Assembly (NCBI GenBank): GCA_012295275.1
Contig: CM022674.1
Location: 15,412,953 to 15,472,952, forward strand
From: Chrysomallon squamiferum
Lineage: Eukaryota; Mollusca; Gastropoda; Neomphalida; Peltospiridae
DNA length: 60,000 nt
Direction: 5' to 3'
Under the pieces are notes generated by a model. That model was not told the DNA's origin, did not search any database, and was given only the letters and a program-made list of their open reading frames with translations. Positions 1 to 11,300 of the stretch are shown here, one piece after another (within the stretch, counting starts at the first letter, position 1; each line of letters begins with the position of its first letter). The translations under genes and the position numbers were made by a program.

Positions 1-1908
1 TAAATAACATCCATATATATTTTTTTTTTTTTTTGAAATGTTTGAGTGGTTACCAAAAAAATAATACCTTGACAGGACATGGTAAAGAAAAAAAATCAGT
101 GAAGTGGGAAATATGAAACAAAATAACCACAATAAACAACAACAAAAAATTGAAATTGTAAATAGTAAAATCCTATTTTATTATCTGATGTTAAAACCAC
201 AATATTGCTGAGAATGATAAAGTTGATGATGAAGATAATAATTATGATGATTATCTTGATGAGAATAATAATGCTGATGATGATGATGATTATAATAATA
301 GATGATGGTGCAGATGATAATCAATGGTTCAATGTTACCAGTGATAGCAGTGTTGATAGTCATAGTAATAATGTTCTTGTGGTTGTGGTTTAACAGTACA
401 TGGTAAAGTTAGTCTTTGTGTTAGTGGTTTTGACTGTAAGACCAGTTACAAAACAGTTTTGAAGAATAGGCATATTCAGTTTTAAATAATATGTCAGAAT
501 AAAAATTAATAATTTCAGTCAAAATTCATTTTAATTTTGTTATGATTTATTTATTTAGCTATTTTTGTTTTCTTCTTCATATTTATTTTTAAAATGCATG
601 TATTTATTTATTCAATTTATTTTAAAGAAATAATCCTCTTTTTATTACTTACAAAAAGAACCCCAGTGTAATTAAGTTAATTTAGATGTACTTGCATAAC
701 AAAAATAAGAAGCAGCATTTATGAAAAATTCGTATACATTACAAAAATCGGCATGCGTTACCTCGGCAAGCCATCACTGCGTTGTAAACTTTTCAAATCA
801 TTTATGTCTCTTGTGCTTATAACCAGTTTACATGAGCCTAAACGGGCCAGCTACATAGTCATTAGAAACGGCAGATTCAGGATAATTAATCAGCATAAAG
901 ACGACAAAACTAATGATTAGCGAATTCATCGCATTTCTTCTCACATACGAGAGTTCCGATAACAACCACCGATCGGAAACTGCTGGTGTGATGTCACTGT
1001 TCAACATTTAGTACATTACTAAAATCGGGTCATAAGCTGAATTAGGTCAGGTCGTCCTGTCAATAATTACGCTTCTTGAAATGCATTGGTTAACGTATTT
1101 TTGAAAATGACCGGCCGTGTCTGCAATAAACCACGCCCAATATCATTGTTATTTTAAATACGTGCTCTTAATCCTTCGCTACAAAGCAAGTGTAAATATT
1201 TCAAATAGGATTAAAGATAGTTTGTACTGATTAACTGTAGTTATGTAATTTAAATGTAATAATGCCACAGAGACAGCAGCACTCAAAAATTAAGGTAAAT
1301 GTTTTTCTTTGGTTCTTTTTTTAAAGTGTTATGCGGATGGTTATTAAAGGGAAGTAACTAGTAAAGTCTATATAATGAAAGCTCTTGCTGTTAAAACCCT
1401 TTCACATACGGATTGAGCTGGCAGTATAATAATTTTATATTTTTATTTTTTTTTTTTATTTATTTATTTATTTTTTCTCAGTTTTGTTTAGTTAACAGAT
1501 TGATATTATATTTATTAGTGTTTTTTTTTTTTTTTTGTTTTTTTTTTTTTTTTTTTTTTTCTTGTTTTTTTTTTTTATTTGTGGTGGTGATTTGTTTTTT
1601 TTTTGTGTGTGTGTGTGTGTGTTTTTCTTTTGTTATAAAAAAAGATGGAACGAAAATTACGAAGAAGGAAAAGAAGAAATAGCATTTAAAATGATCAGCT
1701 TGTCATTAGGCCTATACATTTTTTTTATTTTATTTTATTTTAGTTTAATTTTAATGTAGTTATGTGTGAAAATACAAGTTTTCTCATTAAGCAAAATCCA
1801 AACACATTTGAAATAGTAATAACCCCAAGCACAGCGACAGGAAACGATCACCCAACCTTCAGCACGATATACTCTTAATTTTCAGATGTCACTTATAGTT
1901 TCCATAGA

Positions 1909-1936
1909 TCACGTGACCAAGGACAGCGACACGTGT
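1909..1936. promoter_or_regulatory. Paired CACGTG E-box palindromes
   Basis: Two perfect 8-bp palindromes, TCACGTGA at 1909-1916 and ACACGTGT at 1929-1936, lie 20 bp apart centre to centre, about two helical turns. CACGTG is the core bound by bHLH-zip factors (MITF/USF/Myc class). The target gene is unknown; the nearest recognised gene, the minus-strand FReD gene, ends about 2.1 kb away, so a link to it is not supported. Confidence 0.3.
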
Positions 1937-2243
1937 TTAAAGTGGCCTGCTCATAGTGTTTTCAGTAATGGACATGTAGATCGATTCGTATTAACTCCAG
2001 ATGCTTTCCGCAATAAATATTAAAATCCAGTTTAATCAGTTCACAGCTGTTGGTGCGACACTACAGGGGCGGAATTCGTTAAGTTACAATCCATCCAATC
2101 TAACAACAGACATATGATTAATTAAAATACCTAAGCATTTACATAAAATGATTAATGACCGCTGTGTCTTATCCCGAGTAAATTGATTACGGCAATAATC
2201 TTGACAACAACTAAAATACCTAAATACATTAATACGTAACGAT

Positions 2244-2450
2244 ATGAGCCGAGTGCTATAAAATAACGCACAGACCAGTGTCCAGTTGCGACGGACACGC
2301 CCGCCTGACCTTCAGAAAGCGTGCCCGTCGCAGACGTGGTTCAAACAGCTTGCTCTGATTAGCACGTTATGTTTTTCCTATTCCTATTCCTTGTGTCCAG
2401 TTACAACGCACTTGGCTGTCCAGCACTAAACACTTCGGAACTCGGCTCAT
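2244..2450. repeat. Foldback / MITE-like element
   Basis: The outer ends carry an inverted repeat, ATGAGCCGAGT on the left (about 2244) and its complement ACTCGGCTCAT on the right (about 2440). An inner hairpin pairs TGCGACGGACACGC (2287-2300) with GCGTGCCCGTCGCA (2319-2332), one mismatch, 18-nt loop. A direct repeat GTGTCCAGTT occurs at about 2278 and 2395, and a TATAAAA motif lies near 2258. No clear target-site duplication and no coding sequence were seen, so the class is not established. Confidence 0.4.
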
Positions 2451-2640
2451 CTCACTTTCATTTTTATATTTAGACTGGACCCCATTGCTCCCAGACTGCA
2501 TTCCCCAAAGTAGTTATATAGCAAAATACCCACGGTTAAAATCACCGAAGACAAAAATAAACACGGTTATAATATTCATGTGTTTCTGCATAAACTAGAT
2601 TTTGTCTTTTTAATCAACCTTTTATATGTGTTTGTATTTA

Positions 2641-2642
2641 TG

Positions 2643-2673
<31 letters not shown>

Positions 2674-2804
2674 GTAGTAGTAGTAGTAGTCGTAGTCGTA
2701 GTCGTAGTCGTAGTATTAGTAGTAGTAATTTTATTATTATTTGATTGTTTGTTTTATTTTTATTTATTTATAATCATGTTGACGCATATATATATATATA
2801 TATT
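2641..2804. repeat. Trinucleotide and AT microsatellites
   Basis: (ATT)n passes into (AGT)n with CGT variants at 2641-2720, and an (AT)n tract lies at about 2786-2804. Simple repeat, no coding role visible. Confidence 0.85.
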
Positions 2805-3428
2805 GAAATAAATTAATTAATAAATAAATAAAACAGGCACAAATTTAAATAAATAATTCAACAAATAATCAAATGAACACACAAACAAACAAACTGAAAT
2901 AAAGAACGAAAATGTTTTCCTTTTATTACAGAGATAACACGAATTCTTTTCAAATCTACAGACAACACTGGTAGAAGTTTCAGGAATTTTTCCTCCACAA
3001 AATACATTTTTATATCAGCAGTGAGGATCATTTTACAAGCTATTTTATACAGAACAACACATACTATAATTTTTATATAACGTCACCACTAGCAAATACG
3101 AATGTGATAAAGACAAACTCGATAAAGCTGGGATCGATACTTATAATCTACCGGTATCAGGAGAACGTTTCAAGTACCAGTAATAGTTCTCGTTTTTATA
3201 TTATCATAAATTTATCTTTATCCAGAACACGAATTAAAATAAAATAATTCAGCAACATTTGCTTACATAAATTTCAGTTTAAAAACTCTTTCCAAAGAAA
3301 ACAGTTATAAAACTAAATTTAACAAGTGTTATAAATTTACATTTAGCAATTGTTTCAAAATTAGTAGTATATAAATTTATATGAAATAAATGCTAAAAAG
3401 AAATAAACAATTCAGATATTTTCTTTCT

Positions 3429-3465
<37 letters not shown>

Positions 3466-3624
3466 GGCATTGTTTTCAGTATTTTTATTAAACAAATCAT
3501 TCCTGCAAATTGGAATAGTGTTTCGTTGTTTTATTTTTATTTCATTTCTCAAGTTAATAATGTAGGCTAGCACTATTGTATCGTTTCAACTAATAAAACT
3601 GTTTTAATTAAAAAAGACGACTGT

Positions 3625-4095
3625 AGAGTTTTCATTACAGTTTTAGTTCAAAACATAAGTTGTTGGAATTTTCATCACAGTTTTAATTCAAATCCGAAGA
3701 TACTCGAATTTTCATTACAGTTTTGCTTCAAAACAGAAGAAGGTGAAGATGAATGAATGTCCATGAATTTTTAGTTCACAGTTTTAGTTAGAAATGAAGA
3801 TGAATGAATGTCCAAAATTGAAGGTGGTCAATTTTAGTTCAGAAAAGCAGAAAACAGAAATTGGCCGAAATTGTCATTACAGTTTTAGTTCAAAACAGAA
3901 GGTGGTCATTTTTCATTAGAGATTTTAGTTCAAAACAGAAAAATTTCCTGAAACTATTTGTTCAAAACATTTTTGTAGTTCAAAAACAGAAGATGTCATT
4001 TTGTTTTAATTCAAAACAGATATAAATTGTCTTTAGTTTCAATTTAGAACAGAAAAAATGTTCCTAAAACTGGATTTTCATTACAAAACAGAATA
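3625..4095. repeat. Degenerate short tandem array at the 3' end of the FReD gene
   Basis: An imperfect unit of about 30 bases (core TTTTAGTTCAAAACAGAA, with TTTTCATTACAG before it) recurs about a dozen times with indels. The last member (about 4070-4095) overlaps the final codons of the minus-strand FReD gene, so the terminal residues of that protein are encoded by repeat-like sequence. Spacing is irregular, so this is an old, decayed array. Confidence 0.6.
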
Positions 4096-6001
4096 GATGG
4101 TGGAATGGCGACCAGTTGATTCCAACACCAAATAAATTATTGGTTCCATTGAGGTACAGACCGTTCAGATTGGCCGAATGACAGCGATTGTACCACCAGC
4201 CTCCCTTAAAAGTCCTAGCACACGAGTTACCATTGTCCTTTGTAGAGAATCTCATACCATTGTGACGAACTCTATCTGCTACAGTGTTGATCAGGGCATC
4301 ACCTACAAGTAAACATTCTATAGAATCACATTCGTGTCAGTCAGTTTTTCAACATATAACAGCAACAACAACGGCTACGACTTTTCTCTAAACGTAATTC
4401 TTAATACCAGCTTAATGTTTCTGTGAGTAAACCGGATTCGTAATAAATATTCCTAACTAGGTATATAGTTTTATCTACATATATAAGTATAGATACATAC
4501 TTACATAAATATATTGTTTTATATATCTTTATAAATATTTTATTTTATTTTATCTATAATAATGTTTTAGCTACCCATAAAAATATATTGTTCTATCTGT
4601 CTATCTATCTATCTATATATAATATATATGTGTGTGTCTGTTGTTTGTGCGTGTCTATATATGTTTGTGTATGTACATATATAGATGATGTATAGATAGA
4701 TAGACAGACAGATAGTTTTGTCTACCTACATATATATGTGTGTATATGTATCTATATATATATATATATACATCTATCTATATATATATATATATAATAT
4801 ATTTATTTCATCCATGTAAACAAATATATTATCTATCGATGTACACTCCATGATTATATATGAATATTACTATAATATTAAAAACGTATTACTTAACTGC
4901 ATTTATTTGTTATTATTTATCTGATATCAGTTGAAAAATAAAAGTAAAAGGCATTTAAATTACCTGTTTTTCCTCTGTATTTTTCCACTGATAAGCGATA
5001 AAAACATCTTCTCCAGTTATTGAGAAATTTTTGTAGACAGCAAATTTCGTGTTTCCTTCAAAATCTTCCAATTTTTAGATCGTAGTAACCCTGTCTGGTC
5101 AACCGATGTATGTTCTCATTGCCTGGCAAGATAAATCAGACAGATAATCGATAAATCCTTGGTTCAATGAATAAGCATATATCGATATACTTATCTAAGT
5201 TTTTGTTTGTCTGTTTCCTTGTTCGCTTGTTTCTTTGTTTCTTTCTTTCTTTCACTCTTTTATCTGGATTCACTGCTTTTAACAATATTGTTCTTTTGTT
5301 GTTGTTGTTGTTTTTGTTTTCTGTTTTGATCTTACTCATTCACAAATATAGGCAGACACATACATACATACATACATACACGTACATACACACACACACA
5401 CTTTTGAAACATTATATTTTTTGAAATTACTCCCTTAATCTATTGATTTTTGTATTTATATTTTAATTATTTATTGTTAATTACTTACCTAACCAGAATT
5501 CTTTGGTTAATGAACCAAATCCGTCTCTGAATTCTTGCCACGTTCTGTAGAAGTTTTCTGATCCGTCCGTCCGTCTCTGAAAAACCTGAAGATCAAAAGA
5601 AGAACTGAAATAGTGTGTCCCATGTCTGCTTATTGAGAGTAACAAAACAAAAACATAATAATAAAATAAAATAAAGGAAATGAACAAATTAGTCGTGTAG
5701 AGAAAGAGAGAGGGGCAGAGAGAGAAAGGAAACATTAAAATTGTTTGAGACACAATAAAATATGCATATATAAACCGAAATGAAAAGGCTAAAAACAGAA
5801 AAAATTTGAAATAAACAGTACACACACACACATATATATATATTATTATATATATATATACATATATACATCTATATATATATATAGATAGATATAGATG
5901 TATATATATATATATATATGTATGCATGTTTGAATGTATATATATATATATATATACATCTATATATACATATATATATACATACAAACATGCATACATA
6001 C

Positions 6002-6068
<67 letters not shown>

Positions 6069-6808
6069 ATAATATATGAAATGAAAACGATAGAAGAATT
6101 AATTAAAACTTTGCTAAAACTTACAAGCCAACCGCTATCATTGTCAGATATTTCGCAGTACGCCCTCATTGGGCTGCCGTTGTCACGTGGTACAATTGTA
6201 TAAACTCCGCTTATTTTACCTCCATTCATAATTATTTCTACACAGTCAGAGGGAGCACTTTCTGTAACAACAACAACAACGAGGATGATGATGTCAATTG
6301 ATAAATTCGTATGAAAAACAAAATAAATCCATTATTCTGTGAAAATAGTATCTAAATTAATACATGTATAAACAAATAGACTTACAAACAAACACGTACA
6401 TAAAAAGGAAGAAAACAATACACTTTCTTTTATCTATCTTTGCAGTTCATTTGATTTATATATATAAGTTAACAAACAAATCACAACTTACCATATGATT
6501 CAGTTTCTGTCTCATTAACAAACGAAAGAGAATTCAACGTTTCGTTGTAAAGAGAACATATGCCGTTGCCGCTGTTGTAGACGAAACCTTTGCAGCCGAC
6601 GCAGGTGGAACATTTGATGAGGCAGCAGAGTTTACTGGACACGTTCAATTCTTTTGAAGGATCTTCTGCAGGTTTCTTATCGTTGTACTGTGGTAACTTT
6701 CGAAAAGTCTTACGAATGCTAAGCTCGGAATTAGCAAAAAAAAACAACGATTATCACAAATGCTAAAATACAAAAGTCTATTCTTTGGATTCGTCTCATT
6801 ATATCCAT
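4064..6808 (-). CDS. Secreted PAN-like + fibrinogen-related domain (FReD) protein, 5 exons
   Basis: Predicted secreted lectin-type pattern-recognition protein. Exons (minus strand): 6808-6492, 6261-6125, 5585-5489, 5122-4964, 4302-4064, all with GT donors and AG acceptors in consistent phase. Start chosen at the ATG at 6808, which opens a hydrophobic signal peptide ([13 protein letters not shown]). Exon 1 then holds a Cys-rich PAN/apple-like segment (LCCLIKC, CKGFVY, CSLYN). Exons 2-5 give a nearly complete fibrinogen domain: [60 protein letters not shown] and a terminal MKI. Damage: one extra T in a T9 run (6736-6744) breaks the signal peptide frame. Exon 4 carries an apparent +1 near 5066 and -1 near 5000 that cancel out; uncorrected, it has a stop. 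All breaks are single-base indels, so assembly error is as likely as pseudogenisation. In gastropod FREPs the FReD follows Ig domains; here the partner is PAN-like. Confidence 0.78.
4575..4800. repeat. TCTA/GATA/TA microsatellite cluster in FReD intron 4
   Basis: (CTAT)n, (TA)n and (GT)n tracts are followed by (GATA)n/(GACA)n in the opposite sense, so the cluster is partly self-complementary. It lies between the last two FReD exons. Confidence 0.8.
5816..6065. repeat. Palindromic TA-rich tract plus (GA)n in FReD intron 2
   Basis: (AC)n, then long (TA)n tracts. A perfect 15-bp inverted repeat ATGTATGCATGTTTG (5918-5932) pairs with CAAACATGCATACAT (5985-5999) around a TA-rich centre. A (GA) tract of about 29 units follows at 6006-6064. 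The region lies in the intron between the second and third FReD exons. Confidence 0.85.
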
Positions 6809-6809
6809 T

Positions 6810-7897
6810 TTACCAACGATTTCTGTGCTGGAATTAATTAATCCTATTGCATCAAGAAATTTTAATCGTTGTTTCACATAACCAAATAAACTATTGATTA
6901 GTTCTACTGGCGTTTCCAAGCAATGTCATAAATTCTGTTTCTGGTGATTCCCAAACAGAGTCAACAATTAGCATCGAAGAACAGCTGATAAATATTTTTG
7001 TTAATGTTTCCAGAGGTTTCAAAAATCTTACAAAAAGTATCTGTCAATTTTTAAAGAACTGATCCTACCACACCCACACGTGTTAAATACAATCAACTAC
7101 AGTTTTTAGTAACCAATATATTTCTGGTTACACAACCTTGTTATTGTAAAGTCTTTACCACTTTGCTCTCGCTGGCAGTCTAACAAGGTAAACCCTGAAA
7201 CACTTTAACCGTTTGACACAAGGTTCTGTTTTCTATGCAGAGCTCAAGTATTTGATGCTACAGTGAATGTGGTTAATGTAATTAATAATGTAGTACTCCT
7301 GCATATTTTTGTATAATTCTTATTGATGTTTTCAATTTAATTGAACGAAATTTCAGACTACAAGAATGCTGTATGCATTTACGTTTATTCGAATAACAGT
7401 CATCAGGGAAATGATCATTTGAAACATGATTCCACTATCTTTGAATAATTAATTTGTGCAGTTGCTTAACTAGCTGGTTTCTTCTTTCTTTCTGCTTTGC
7501 TTCAGGGATTGCTTTGGACGAAGTGTTTTGTTGTTGTATCTTTTGGGGTTGTTTCTTGTTAATTATTTATTTGTTTATATTTATATTTATTTTTATTATT
7601 GTTCTCACTGTGCGTGTATATATATATGTCTGTGTATGTATTATATATGTGTTTTTGTGCGGGGTTGTGTGGGATTTAAACAAATGCACAATTTTTTTTT
7701 TTTTCAAGCATTTCAGTAATCCCTGTTTCTGTCTATCCATCCACCAATGTATCTATCGATCTATCCACCCCACATTCATTGATTCGAACACACCGATTTT
7801 AGTATTAATGTTTTGAAACAGAGCATAGAGATTTATTATGTATATTTTATGTGTGTGAGTGAGTTTATAGAGTTAATGTATTAAGTAGGCATAAACG

Positions 7898-7938
<41 letters not shown>

Positions 7939-8330
7939 CCATGTGTTTATGTTTGCATGATAATCTGTATGTATTTAGATTATTAACATATGTATGTGTT
8001 CGTGATGGATTGATACATAGATAGATTAAAATATAAGTGTAGCTTAGGTAGAAACGATTCTTGAATGTTCAATACAATCACATTAACACAAATTATCATC
8101 ATTAAATAATTTAACGTGATCTTATTAACACAAATACTTATTGATGATTTACTTTTTCATATTTACAGTATTCTTCTTCTTCTTCTTCTTTTTTTTTTCT
8201 TCTTATTATTATTATTATTATTAGTAGTAGTAGTAGTAGTAGTAGTAGTATTTTATTATTCTTGTTGTTATTTTTGTTTGTTTTACTGCTATTGTTATCA
8301 TTATTATCAGTGTCATTATCATTGTTACTT
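6810..8330. other. Intergenic, microsatellite-rich, no gene seen
   Basis: The sequence upstream of the FReD gene holds no supportable exon. Tracts include (TA)/(TG) at about 7615-7650 and 7890-7940 and (TTC)/(ATT)/(AGT) at 8163-8250. Reading frames at 7454-7816 and 8116-8364 are hydrophobic low-complexity translations of such tracts. I could not place a promoter with confidence. Confidence 0.6.
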
Positions 8331-11300
8331 GATTCCTGGTTTACTTAGGTCATTATTTACGTAATTACTTAATTTATTTATTACTTAGATAATTATTAAT
8401 GTACTTACTTGCATTATCAGTTACTTAGAAACTTGCATCCTTGCTTACTTAGGTCATTATTTACTTACTTACTTAATTTATTTCTTAGTTAGATAATTGT
8501 TAATGTACTTACTTAGGTTACTATTTACTTACTTATTCTCTTCCTTGCTAACTTAGGACATTAGTTAAGTAGTTACTTACATTCTTACTCACATAATTGT
8601 AAATGTACTGACTTGCATTCTCTCTTAGTTAGGTACTTGCTTCCTTGGTTACTTAGGTCATTATTTACGTAATTACTTAATTTATTTATTACTTAGATAA
8701 TTGTTAATGTACTTACTTGCAGTATCACTTACTTAGTAACTTGCATCCTTGCTTACTTAGATCATTATTTACTTACTTACTTAATTTATTTGTTATTTAG
8801 ATAATTGGTAATGTACTTACTTAGGTTACTATTTACTTACTTATTCTCTTCCTTGCTAACTTAGGTCATTAGTTAAGTACTTACTTACATTCTTACTCAC
8901 ATAATTGTTAATGTACTGACTTGCATTCTCACTTACTTAGTTACTTGTTTCCTTGCTTACTTAGGTCATTATTTACGTAATTACTTAATTTATTTCTTAC
9001 TTAGATAATTGTTAATGTACTTACTTGCATTCTCACTTACTTAGAAACTTGCATCCTTGCTTAGTTAGGTCATTATTTACTTACTTAATTACGTTCTTAT
9101 TAGATAATTGTTAATGTACAAATTTGCATTTTACCTTAGTTCCTCGCTTCCTTGCCAACTTAGATCATTATTTACGTACTTACTTACTTTCTTTCTTTCT
9201 TAGTTAGATAATTGTTAATGTACTTACTTAGGTTACTATTTACTAACTTACTCGCTTACTTGCTAACCTAGGACATTAGTTAAATACTTACTTACATTCT
9301 TACTCACATAATTGTAAATGTACTGACTTGCATTCTCTCTTACTTAGGTACTTGCTTCCTTGCTTACTTAGGTCATTATTTACGTTAATTTACTTAATTT
9401 AGATAATTGTTAATGTACTTATTTGCATTCTACTATTTACTTAGAAACTTGCATCATTGCTTACTTAGGTCATTATTTAACTAGTTACTTAATTTATTTG
9501 TTATTTAGATAATTGTTAATGTACTTACTTAGGTTATTCTTACTTACTTAGCTATTCTCTTCCTTGCTAACTTAGGTCATTATTTAGGTAAGTTAAATTT
9601 ATTTTTTTACTTACATAATTGTTAATGTACTGAATTCTGTTCTCACTTACTTAGTAACTTGCATCCTTGCTTACTTAGGTCATTATTTACGTACTTAATT
9701 ACGTTCTTACTTAGATAATTGTTAATGTACAAATTTGCATTTTCACTTAGTTGCTCGCTTCCTTGCCAACTTAGATCATTATTTACGTACTTACTTACTT
9801 TCTTTCCTAGTTAGATAATTGTTAATGTACTTACTTAGGTTACTATTTACTAACTTACTCGCTTCCTTGCTAACTTAGGACATTAGTTAAGTACTTACTT
9901 ACATTCTTACTCACATAATTGTAAATGTACTGACTTGCATTCTGACTTACTTAGTTACTTGCTTCCTTGCTTACTTAGGTCATTATTTACGTAATTACTT
10001 AATTTATTTATTACTTAGATAATTGTTAATGTACTTACTTGCATTCTCACTTACTTAGAAACTTGCATCCTTGCTTACTTAGGTCATTATTTACTTACTT
10101 ACTTAATTTATTTCTTAGTTAGATAATTGTTAATGTACTTACTTAGGTTACTATTTACTTACTTATTCTCTTCCTTGCTAACTTAGGTCATTAGTTAAGT
10201 ACTTACTTACATTCTTACTCACATAATTGTTAATGTACTGACTTCTATTCTCACTTACTTAGTTACTTGTTTCCTTGCTTACTTAGGTCATTATTTACGT
10301 AATTACTTAATTTATTTATTACTTAGATAATTGTTAATGTACTTACTTGCATTCTCACTTACTTTGAAACTTGCATCCTTGCTTACGTTAGGTCATTATT
10401 TACTTAATTGTTAATGTACAAATTTATTTGTTATTTAGATAATTGGTAATTTACGTACTACTTACTTTCTTTGTTACTATTTACTTAATTACCTTTATTC
10501 TCTTTTCCTTACTAACTTAGGTACATTAGTTAAGTACTTACTTACATTCTTACTCACATAATTGTTAATGTACTGACTTGCATTCTCTCTTACTTAGGTA
10601 CTTGTTTCCTTGCTTACTTAGGTCATTATTTACGTAATTACTTAATTTATTTCTTACTTAGATAATTGTTAACGTACTTACTTGCATTCTCACTGACTTA
10701 CTAACTTGCATCCTTGCTTACTTAGGTCATTATTTACGTACTTAATTACGTTCTTACTTAGATAATTGTTAATGTACAAATTTGCATTTTCACTTAGTTC
10801 CTCGCTTCCTTGCCAACTTAGATCATTATTTACGTACTTACTTACTTTCTTTCTTAGTTAGATAATTGTTAATGTACTTACTTAGGTTACTATTTACTAA
10901 CTTACTCGCTTACTTGCTAACCTAGGACATTAGTTAAATACTTACTTACATTCTTACTCACATAATTGTAAATGTACTGACTTGCATTCTGACTTACTTA
11001 GTTACTTGCTTCCTTGCTTACTTAGGTCATTATTTACGTAATTACTTAATTTATTTATTACTTAGATAATTGTTAATGTACTTACTTGCATTCTCACTTA
11101 CTTAGAAACTTGCATCATTGCTTACTTAGGTCATTATTTACTTACTTACTTAATTTATTTGTTATTTAGATAATTGGTAATGTACTTACTTAGGTTACAA
11201 TTTACTTACTTATTCTCTTCCTTGCTAACTTAGGTCATTAGTTAAGTACTTACTTACATTCTTACTCACATAATTGTTAATGTACTGACTTGCATTCTCA

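Larger units (their letters stand above)
1..4060. other. AT-rich intergenic region, no gene seen
   Basis: I see no supportable coding exon on either strand. The stretch is mostly A/T-rich with trinucleotide tracts at about 205-300, poly-T/GT at about 1435-1622, an (ATT)/(AGT) tract at 2641-2720 and a run of about 33 T at 3430-3463. More complex, less repetitive sequence occurs at about 740-1200 and 1850-2460; it includes paired CACGTG palindromes and a foldback element listed separately. Short reading frames here are products of the microsatellites. Confidence 0.7.

Noticed and set aside
5481-5999. 172-codon minus-strand reading frame rich in Tyr/Ile
   Set aside because: Only its last part is the FReD exon at 5489-5585; the rest is intron microsatellite translated by chance.
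8116-8364. Hydrophobic reading frames in T-rich and trinucleotide tracts (also 1413-1682, 7454-7816, 38523-38738, 39662-39916)
   Set aside because: They are poly-Phe/Leu/Ile/Val products of simple repeats with no splice or homology support.
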